Assembly (NCBI GenBank): GCA_030770535.1
Contig: JASVEC010000042.1
Coordinates: 62,001 to 126,000 of the forward strand
Length of the DNA: 64,000 nt
Reading direction: 5' to 3'
Source: Batkoa obscura
Taxonomy: Eukaryota > Entomophthoromycota > Entomophthoromycetes > Entomophthorales > Batkoaceae
Shown here: positions 54,897-64,000 of the stretch, piece after piece
Layout: each line of letters starts with the position of its first letter
Numbering within the stretch: position 1 is the stretch's first letter
The notes under the pieces: model-generated
The model's database searches: none
What the model saw: the letters and a program-made list of their open reading frames with translations, nothing else
Told to the model about the DNA's origin: nothing
Program-made: the position numbers and the translations under genes

Positions 54897-55349
54897 TTCA
54901 ATCAATGAGTGCTTTCCTTTCCTTTAATATAATGAAAATAATCTAAACAATATATTGAGGTTTTTTTTTAATTTCATCACTTTTTCCATTTTTCAAGCGC
55001 TATCTGAGCATAACAGTTAATAAAATTTTCTAAAAAATCCACCCTCATACATTTTTTACAAAGTTGTATTTTTTTTATACTTATGATTATCTAATTCTTT
55101 AAAAATATGGACATTTCATTTATCATTCTCGTTTTTATTTAAATGGTTTAAAAATACTATGATAATAATAATTTAATTTAATTTAATTTTAAGCATTGGT
55201 ATTTAAGTTATCTTCAGTAACTAGTACAAAAAACAATAAAACTAAATATTGAGTGTTGATTTTTATTAAAGAGTATATTGAAAGCGTAAAACACAATACA
55301 GTTTTTCAACGTATATTTTATAGAACGACAGAGTTTATAGTGTATCCTC
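54897..55349. other. Intergenic with one MITE copy
   Basis: About 450 bp between the convergent ABC copy 3 and the KDM5-like gene. Contains degenerate MITE copy 16. Confidence 0.5.
54957..55046 (+). repeat. ~100-bp palindromic MITE, copy 16 (degenerate)
   Basis: GAGGTTTTTTTTTAATTTCA start, TTTTTCAAGCGCTATCTGAG centre and CACCCTCATA end; a few bases shorter than the rest. Confidence 0.7.
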
Positions 55350-58300
55350 TCACTTATCAAAATAAGGCTCTCTAGGTTTAACATGGATAGCAGACCCAAC
55401 CTCACTAGCAGTATTTTGGCTTAAGATATCCTTAGAACTAGGTGGGGTAGGCTCTCTACCCAACAAATTCGTTAAACTAAAGGGGTTAGAATCTACTTTG
55501 TTTTCTTTTGATTCTGTATTAAATTTCTTTATTCTATATTTTGGATACTTTGGTATCTTTTCTTCCTCAACTGAAAATACTAAATAGTCATCTCTAAGCC
55601 TAGATCCAAGCTTATGTTTGACGATATCAACATAAGCACACTCATCCACCTTGGTATGGATCAGAAGATAAAGCGCAGTGATTACATCAGGTAAGCTAAT
55701 ATCCAGGCTTTGTACAATCCTTAATAGATCCTTTAAACGTTTAATACCAACTTTGTTCACTCCAGTAGCTAATATCTCTGTATAAATATCATGACGGAAC
55801 TTAAGCAATAAATTAACAATATCTTCCATCAATGTAAACTCTTCTAACCGTTGAGCTTCTTGGATATCTGTAGCTGCATCAATCACTTCTATAAATGTAG
55901 CCAAAGTGGGTCGTTTTGGTCGAATATTCCCCTTGATACTAGCGTCACATACTGGGCAGATGCAGTAATCAGTATCAGTTTCAAAGCCTTTAATACAATT
56001 GGAATGGTAATTGACCCCACATACTTGACATAATAGATTACTTTCTTTAGCATGATGAAAGCAAAAACAAGCGCCTTGAGAATACTTTAAGTTATGTCCC
56101 TTTTCGACCTTTTTCTTCATCTGAGTTAGTTTAGTTGAAAATGGCGCATGCCTTCCCTTTGGTGTAATTAGTAAACGTAAGCTTTGGTCGTACCACTCTT
56201 TGACTCGAGCTTGAGATGAATTAGTAGCATTACTCTCAATGATATTTAAATTAGTTGATGACAGCTTTCGTCCTAAACCAATATCTGGGATTGATATATT
56301 AGACTCACTCACAAATCCCCCTGGTAAAAGTGGTACATGAGCATTGTTTGCAATGGGTAATGGGGATGCCTCGAAAATAGTCTCTGTCTCTTCTATGTTA
56401 GCTTGTTGCTTTACTCGCTCACCTTTTAATTTTTTCGCTTCATCTAAATGGTAATTAACGAACTTTATTTTAGGTTTAGTACCAATGAAGGAAGACGAAA
56501 AGGAATTTAGTTTATCAGTTGAGTAAACAAATGGCAACCCTTCATCTTTTTCATTGTTTAAGATTGGTAAATTTTCATTAGGCTGTTCACTATTTAGGTT
56601 AGGTAAGCTTTCATTATGCTCGCTACTTAGGGTTATTGTACTTACATTATGGGGTTCATTATTTGAGACAGTCAATCTATCTCGGTTTTGATTATTCCTT
56701 GGGCTGGTCAGATTAAATGGAAGTTGTCTTTCGGTATTAACTCGATGTTGATTATAAATAGCAGGCTCTTCAACTAAGTTATGGGTAATACTATTAGAAT
56801 GAGAATAAACTGGATGTACTTTTTGACTATTAATAGAATAAAAATTGCTTGACAGGTCTGATTTATACTTCTCTAAACGAGTTGGTTCATAAGCTTGTAA
56901 ATTGTCTGATTTACGCGCTTCTAGATGGGCTGGCACATAGTTTGGTTTGACTGGATCATAAGTTAGTTTTACTGGATCATAAACTGATTTGATAGTATCA
57001 CAAATTTGTACTTCATCAGATCTATAATCTTTCTGTTTTACAGGTTTGTAGTATTGTGCTTCCCCTGACTCATAAGTTTCAACATCAATAGGCTCATGCA
57101 CATCCATTTCAACTTTGCTTCTGTTTTCTTTTTCCAGCTTATCTTTCAACCCAATCAATTTCCTCATCACACTATCTTCAAAATAAACATTACAAGCCTC
57201 TTCTTTTAACTCAATAATTGCTTTAAGTGATGGTTTATTATGATTTAATAGTAATTCTACTTTATATTGCCAATCAAGACTTTCGTTGATCTTGTTTAGT
57301 AATTTAATGAGCATTTTATTATCTTTTGGAATTTGAAATTCGCTTGCTAAATTACAAAGCAATACCAAATCACTAAGTGGATAGTAGGTTTCTAATAGAG
57401 CAATAGCTCTTTGGTTCCATTCCCATTTAATTAATAACTGTTTCACTTTGTCATTCCCCATATTAAAATTATACTTCTGGCTGATTTTTTTGATAGAAAG
57501 TATTTTCGTATAATCCATTTCCTTCTGATTGAGTAATTGATTCAATTGATCTGTATAATTAGCTAAAGCTTCATAAAAATGCAAAAACCCATCAATTTCC
57601 GTTGAAGCAATTTTAAAGCTCAGTGCTTCGTTTGCCAACTCCTTTACGTAGTTAAAGTACTCCCATTCATACTCAAATTTAAGCTGATTCTTATTTCCTG
57701 TCTGGTTCATACCTCTAAGAATCGCCGATGATTTATTAACCCACTCCTGATATTTATCCAGCATATGTTTCAAATTGATGCTCTCTGGAATAACACATTG
57801 TAAACTAGACGCACTATCAATCAGATTCATCAACTCAAAATACTGGATCCTGTCGTTCTCTTTAAATAAATTAAGATACTTTTCCTTCCACCGCATCAAA
57901 GGTAAACTCATTCTTTCCAATTTAACAATCGTGTTTTGCAAATGAGCAGTAGTAACATGAATAACCAAACATTTTATACTACCTTCACACTGACATAATG
58001 TGGTAGCATGCGAAAGGCAAACAATCTTGTTTGTATTATTTCCACACATACAATAAACATGTGAAAGATAACAAAAAGTATTACATACAGCACATTGGGG
58101 AATCTCAACTTGTCTATGATCTCTCAAAGCCTCTTTAAATATCTCTTTTGGTCCAATGCGCTTGGTTTGTTTCCTAGCTTCCAACTCTTGAAGAGTTATC
58201 TCTTTTAGTGAAGGTAATAGGTGATTAGCTTGTGAAACAGTAAGGTTATTGTTGCTTAGATACAACAACAATTCCTCGAAACAAAACACAGGCATTCTGT

Positions 58301-60209
58301 TTTGAAGTTGATAATCTGTTTTGGATTTCAATCCAAATGAAATCCAATCATAAGGCGCGTAATAGATTGACTCATTAAAACTAAACCCATTGGAATACCA
58401 ACAAGAATAAGATTGCGGTAAAGTAATAACAAATTCACCTGCCTTTTGTTCACATGTATAAATGGGAATCCCTGCTTTTTGGATGTCTTGGGGAGACACC
58501 ATTGTTATTAATTGGTACATTAATTCAGGATCATTTTTAAAAAGAGAAGGTGCCAACTGTTTAAAGAAAGCTTCAAATTCATAAGCTGCATTTGAGGGTA
58601 TACTATAATACCTTTTGCTCTCTCCCCAATGTTGATAGTTAATAGAATAAGCAAAGTGATCATCTGTATGCCAACAATGGGTAGAAAATAACATGGTAAT
58701 ATATGCCCATGGGACATTCATGCCTGAATGTTTATCTTGTAAATTTGATAACACATTGCTTGGGCTATTGCCAATATTATTAAGATTCCAAGGATGAGTA
58801 GCGATTGGATCATGTGGATTAATTTCAGCTGTGGTAAAACCAGAGCCCTGATAAGAAGATTGCAAATCATTGGCTGTTTCAACTTGTAAATCTACTACTG
58901 GGTTATCGATGTGATGCCAAAACTCTTTTTCTTTGTTTAATGGTAACACTTTATTATTTCTTTTGTTAGATTGAGAGTCTGTTATTCTTAATTTTTGTAT
59001 TAAATATTCTTGATAAAAGTCATTTGCTTTCGTCATAAATTCATTAAGATAATACCCATTGCCACTATCAAACCCAAAACTTGGCTCATAGTTTTTAAGG
59101 CATACTGGACAAAAGAAAGGAGGTAAAAATACAACATTTATCTTCAACTCAAAACATCCTAAATGATAATAATCTTGACATGTTTCACATTGGACCATTG
59201 CATCAGTCTTAAGCTCGCCACCTAAACAGAGCTCACATTTTTTACCCATATTCTTTCTCACTCTCTTTTTATCTTTGATAGCTTGAATTTTATCGGCTAA
59301 ATTCATATATTTGTTGTATGGTAATACATAATTCTCATATATATTTTTTAAAGAATGAGAGAGTGAGGTGCAATCGGCCGGATTATAGCCTAAATTTCTA
59401 CCAATTTGTGCCCATTTTTTGGACTTTACAACCTAAAAAATAAATTAAATATTAACTTTAACGCAAAAAGATGTATCAAAAGGCTGAACTTTACCGCTTC
59501 AAACCCACCCATCCCTTGTACCGTATTATTTAAATGTAATAAGTTTAAAGTCTTAGTATAAACTGTAGGTACCCGAAACAAGTTACCAAACTGTTCATTA
59601 AAAGTCTTTAACTTTTCATTGAAGTTTAGCTGTTCCCTTGACTTTGCTCCAAGGTAATTAATCTTTTGAGTGTACGTTTTGAATTGATATTTCTAAAAAT
59701 TAATAATTATAAATAACCAGTTTCACTAGCTTCTACTATTAACAAACCTCGACTTCGATTCCGAAATTCACTTTAAAGTTAGCTGGCGGTACAACCTTAC
59801 ACATCCCATATCGCCCCGCTTTCAAAGTTAAAGCACCAATGAGTTCACCCATGTTATTGAATTCTTCTTCAGTAGGGTAGAAAGTGGGTACTTCTTCGAG
59901 CTTAAAATGGTTATCTGAAGATGCTGCTTCACTACCATCCATCTTTAGTTCCAAATTATTTATACCATGCCATGAGCTCTCTTTAATGAACTCTTTCAAT
60001 TCTTCATTTGTTACAGCGGTCGATGTATAAACTTCAGTTGGCTTTGAGTTTAAGCTATCGTTAGTGACACTAGAAGGTAAAGGTTGAATTTCAGATTGAG
60101 TTCGCTTTCTCCCAGGTTTGTTACGCTTGTTGATGGACTGTGGTGTGCTAGGGTCTTGATCGGATTGTAAAGTGACTTTTTTAGTTGATTTTTGTTTTCT
60201 CTTTACCAT
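55350..60209 (-). CDS. KDM5/ECM5-type JmjN-ARID-PHD-JmjC chromatin protein, iron site incomplete
   Basis: Three exons on the minus strand: 60209-59748, 59692-59495 and 59432-55350, giving 1580 residues. Domains in order: JmjN (about 108-150, PTFYPTEEEFNNMGELIGAL), ARID (about 170-258, VPTVYTKTLNLLHLNNTVQG), PHD1 (286-331), JmjC (about 420-590), C5HC2 zinc finger (about 662-712), a PLU1-type helical region, and PHD2 (about 1342-1385). This is the full KDM5 order; active members demethylate H3K4me3. In the JmjC core the first two ligands are H475 and D477 (HTD, where KDM5 has HxE), but the third histidine is replaced: EFVITLPQSY is followed by S563-C-W instead of H-S-G. Iron binding is therefore unlikely, as in yeast Ecm5, which acts in a histone deacetylase complex. 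A reader or scaffold role is inferred. Exon 1 uses a GTTTGT donor. Confidence 0.9.
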
Positions 60210-62084
60210 TAAATAAGTAGCTTGGTGCGATATTTATTAATTAAAGGAGGTTGATGTTGGGTTTGTTTTAGTTGGAATAAAGCGTAATTTTTTTTTAAAA
60301 TGGTGATGCTATTTTTGGTTGTTTTTATACCTGTGATTTTAAAGTGAGAATACTTTGGTTCTAAAAAAAGTTTTAAATCGTTGAATAATCATTGGTCTAA
60401 ATTGATTTTAAAAATTTTAAAAAGAAATTAATTATTAAGATATTTTTAACGTTTAAGATAAAATTAAGTTTTATATGACTTAAGTTGTTATACTATTTTA
60501 TTTACTTATAAATAAACTATATGATTCACTAGGCCATACATGTATTGTTAAATTTAGCTATATTTACCTCATTTAAATTTAAGCAACATGAACTCAAAAT
60601 CTAAAACCTATGATATTTAAACTTATACAATTTAACTACACTTCTATGTTCACATTCTAACTATACATTACTAACCTTAAGATTGGAATTATCATTGTTC
60701 CTTTATTTTATAATTTTGTTAACTAATTGACTATGCTAGCATATTTCAATAGTCCCCAGTAGTTCTATATTAAAATTTAAAGATTGCTGCTTTAGTATCC
60801 AATAAAATAATATAACTTTCCTTTTTTAAATCAAAAATAAACCAATTCTTAAGCTAAATATTAAAGGATTCAACCCTAATATATAGTTATTAAAATACTT
60901 AATTTTATATAGTAGCATTACTTTGCTTTTTTTCATATGTATATAACAGTAGTATATACCTAATGGTACCAATTAGAGAGGCTTTATACATTAACATTGA
61001 AGCTGCTAGCTCTCATTTGGTAGCAAAATTGTTATACTAGCGAATGCTTAGCCGATCAATCACACACTCTTTAATAATTTGAGGAATAGCTAGCTAAGTT
61101 GAAAGTTGATAAAGCTATCCTTCGAATGACGCTATATACCAGGAGAAGTTATTTAAAGAGTAGATCATAATAATATATTGAATCTGATTAGCTGGTAATT
61201 GTGCAACATTAGAGATACTAGAGTCATTGACTGTCATTTTTGGTTTGAATTGAAATGTTTATTAGTAAAATATGAAATGATTTAAAGTTGGCTAAAATAA
61301 ATTTAAGCATTTCAATTTAAATTATTAATATATCTTAAAAATAGTAATGCTATCAATATGCTATTAGCTAAAAACTTAAACTATTTGGTTGCTGAATTTT
61401 ATATACATGTTGTTAAATGCTGAATAAATTTGTAAATGATATGGGGATATCTCTTTTTATTTGAGAAATTTACTAACATTTATTCGGCTCAATAGCGCTT
61501 AAAAAAAGAAAAAAGTGATGAAATTAAAAAAACACCCCCATATAATAAATTTAAAGTACATGTTATGTTAAAACTATATAGCTACAATAAAAATATTTAC
61601 GTTTATAATTGATACAACATTTTTTTTATTTGATATATACAAGTTGTTATAAAAAGTAAAGTAGTTTATTAATTTTAGCTAGAAGACCATAAAAAGTTTA
61701 ATCAAAATTCTATATCGTATACATAATATTAAAAAATCATGTTAAGAAACCAGATTATTAAAAAACAATACTTTCTCATAAAAAAATAAGAAAACCATAT
61801 ACAATAATGAATGATTTGATTTAATATTTGTGGCAAAGCATATTTATATATAAGCTATTTTGTTTTTTTATATAATACTGTTGTTGTTTTTTATTTATCA
61901 GGTGGATTGTTACATTTGATACAAACTATAAAATTATACTTTAAAATTAAATTATTGATATGGTTACAGATTTTAGTTCAAATGCTTTAAAGAACATCAA
62001 TAATTGATTAATTTTAAAAACAGATGGTTGATTAGAAAATTGATTGTAAACTTATTTTGTAATTTTTAATAAATTTATTGTATT
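60210..62084. other. Intergenic with one MITE copy
   Basis: 1.9 kb between the KDM5-like and PHO81 genes. MITE copy 17 lies at 61443. A less AT-rich patch near 60950-61170 has no ORF or recognised motif. Confidence 0.5.
61443..61539 (-). repeat. ~100-bp palindromic MITE, copy 17
   Basis: GGGGATATCTCTTTTTATTT start, TTCGGCTCAATAGCGCTT centre, and GTGATGAAATTAAAAAAACA right side ending in CCCCCATAT. Confidence 0.78.
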
Positions 62085-64000
62085 CTAATTGGTACTAGCA
62101 TAATATAAGAACCCTTTTCTAATAGTGGCATCGACTCCAGATTGAATTTGACTATCAACTTCTGTTTTCTCAGCATCATTTACTTTACCGTAAGATGCTA
62201 AAAGGAACCCTTGTTCTTTAACGAATTGTATTAAAAGAGGCACTTTAATTAAAGGCGTAGCTTCAGCAATAATTCCTAATAAGTTATTTCGTTTAGCAAA
62301 TTGTACTGCTGATTTGATACTATTAATTTCTCTAGCATCCTCTTCATTTGAAAAACCTGCTCCTGTAGATATAAATACAGCATCTATAATTTGTTAATAT
62401 TATATATATAAATAAATAAATAGCATACAATTAGGTTGCTTCCAATTGAGAGCGTTACATATAGGTGGATAAAAAGATGAAAAGATGAAAGAGCGTTGAA
62501 TTTTAGAACTATTGGCCATTTCATAAATCTGGTCTAATACTGTGTCAGTAAAGGTATTAATATCCGGCAAATGGATATCCTTCATGAAATGTGGATATTT
62601 AATATCTAGACATAAACCTAAATCATGGGGTAGCATGCCCATGATTTCTCTTAAAGATAAATGCTGGTCATTTATGTTTTTAATCACTGTATCTCTATCC
62701 ATTTCATTCAATTGATTTATAAACTCGTCGCTGTTACTAGTATTATTTGAGCTATTTTTAAATTGCTCAAAAGTCATTGTAAATGGTGAAATTTCTAATT
62801 GCTGAATAGAAACAGTCCAGTCAGAATAAACAATCGGCACTGAATCCTTAGTTAGTTGGACTCCTAATTGAATATATTCTTGAGCTAAAGAAGAAGCGGT
62901 AACTAAAGAAGCTATAGAACCATTAGTACCAATAAATGTTTCTTGTACCGGGGCTTTCCAATATGTTTGGATTTTACCACCAACTTCCAAATTTACGTTA
63001 TTGTATGGTTTGACTAAATTAAACGAAAAGTTGACTTCTCCAACAACCTTAAGATGTGAATCAAACAGTGGGATGCACATGGATTTACTTTCTTTATAAT
63101 TGAAATGAGAAGATAAAGCCACTCCTTTGCCTATCACCTTTGAACCAAAAGTAGGGAAAATACTAAACTCCAGGCTGAAGTTATCTAGACTATTTACCTC
63201 GAAGTTGATAGTTTCATGGTCTTCAGCTAAAGGTAAGATTACAGACTGCGATTCATTTATTATGTTATTTTCTACATGGTGTTGTTTTGGATTCATGATT
63301 AACTTTAGAGATGTTATTTTACTGTTACCATACAAATGAACTGCGGGCCTATTGCTTCCCCAACCAAGTTTAACTTGAACTAAGTACCTTTTATCCAAGT
63401 AATTATGACCGTAAATACGAAATGGTAACAGCGGTGGTGGTAACAAAAGAGAAGGTATTTCATCAAGGATTTCATTACCATTCGTGTGTTCTTCTATCGA
63501 GAACTCTTTTTGATTTTTTTCACCATTTATATTGGTATTAACTTGATTTGCCTGCATAGAGTTGGGACAGCCTGAGCTTAAGAGTAATTCAACGCACTCT
63601 GAATGGCCTTCATATGCAGCATAATAAACTGGGGTCAACCCACTTTCATCATAAACATCTTTGTTGCAACCAGCCTCTAGCAATATCTTTAAGCAAGATA
63701 GATGTCCATCAGAAGCAGCATAAAATAAAGGTGTCCAACCCTTGTCTGAGTCAATAGCATTCAAATCAGCTCCGTGCTCAGTTAACAGTAAACAAATCTC
63801 CTGATGGCCCTCACGACAAGCTAAATGTAGAGGGTGAAGCCCATTTTGATCGCCAATTAATAATGTTGACATATTTTTAATTTTGTTTAGTAAAAGTATT
63901 AGGATGTCTTTATGTCCATGTTGGCTGGCTAATGACAAAGCCTGATTCACGTCTTCTTTTAATTCTCCAATTTCGTTTAATAAAACTTCAACACAATCGG
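62085..64000 (-). CDS. PHO81: PHO81/NUC-2-type phosphate-pathway CDK inhibitor (3' part; runs off right edge)
   Basis: Two exons seen on the minus strand: from beyond 64000 to 62429, then 62383-62085; the frame is open at the edge. At least four ankyrin repeats (LHPLHLACREGHQEICLLL, TPLFYAASDGHLSCLKILL, TPVYYAAYEGHSECVELLL, and SLASQHGHKDILILLL) are followed by a beta-rich region and a degenerate glycerophosphodiesterase-like domain: SIASLVTASSLAQEYIQLGV, QLTKDSVPIVYSDWTVS and LPHDLGLCLDIKYP. The GDPD metal-binding HRG and ExD positions read TNG and QLG, so it should not hydrolyse phosphodiesters, matching Pho81/Nuc-2 rather than active Gde1. Exon 2 (AVFISTGAGF ... KGFLYYASTN) completes the barrel. 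In yeast Pho81 inhibits the Pho80-Pho85 cyclin-CDK when phosphate is low. The N-terminal SPX sensor is expected beyond the window. Confidence 0.85.

Noticed and set aside
2661-61539. The ~100-bp repeats as transcription terminators or a CRISPR-like array
   Set aside because: They are dispersed in both orientations, not regularly spaced, and also occur upstream of genes and inside a transposon.
62429-62960. Active glycerophosphodiester phosphodiesterase (Gde1)
   Set aside because: HRG and acidic metal ligands are missing; the sequence fits Pho81/Nuc-2 better.

Overview
This window is AT-rich nuclear DNA from a fungus. Genes carry many short introns (about 40-60 bp, GTAAGT/GTAAAT donors, TAG/CAG acceptors). 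The protein set is fungal: a PHO81-type phosphate regulator, an SLD2 replication factor, RRP17, a CTR86/ataxin-10 homologue, NUP133 and an EME1-like nuclease subunit. Three secreted trypsin-like (S1) proteins and three near-identical full-length ABCB transporters, on a very AT-rich background, suggest an early-diverging, possibly arthropod-associated lineage such as Entomophthoromycotina (Conidiobolus-like). The lineage is an inference, not a proof.

Layout. 1-1967: 5' part of a Sac-domain phosphoinositide phosphatase (minus strand). 1968-5286: repeat-rich spacer. 5287-9168: ABC transporter copy 1. 10388-26962: compact housekeeping island of nine genes, several in divergent pairs (membrane protein, NUP133, ataxin-10, FEN1, a zinc-finger protein, a Sec14-like protein, RRP17, EME1, a small unknown). 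26963-45344: sparse, repeat-rich zone with three S1-family genes (one a predicted pseudoprotease), SLD2, a decayed DNA transposon and ABC copy 2. 45345-49877: a two-exon protein with a helical N-terminus, a pseudokinase domain and an SH3-ligand tail, then tRNA-Ile(AAU) and a C2H2 zinc-finger gene. 51063-54896: ABC copy 3. 55350-60209: a KDM5/ECM5-type chromatin protein whose JmjC domain lacks an iron ligand. 62085-64000: 3' part of a PHO81 homologue, open at the right edge.

A family of roughly 95-100 bp near-palindromic repeats (17 copies found by eye) fills the sparse zones and is absent from 4.4 to 29.9 kb. One copy lies inside a 2.5-kb transposon at 34788-37326, and the repeat ends resemble the transposon ends, so the repeats look like its non-autonomous relatives. 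The three ABC genes are mosaics: both ATP-binding regions are almost identical while parts of the membrane domains differ, which points to gene conversion. Several proteins have lost catalytic residues (pseudoprotease, pseudokinase, JmjC, GDPD-like). The best candidate for an undescribed system is the MLKL-like helical-bundle/pseudokinase protein at 45345-47709.

Exon boundaries were worked out by hand from splice motifs and reading-frame continuity; every complete multi-exon model closes in frame.
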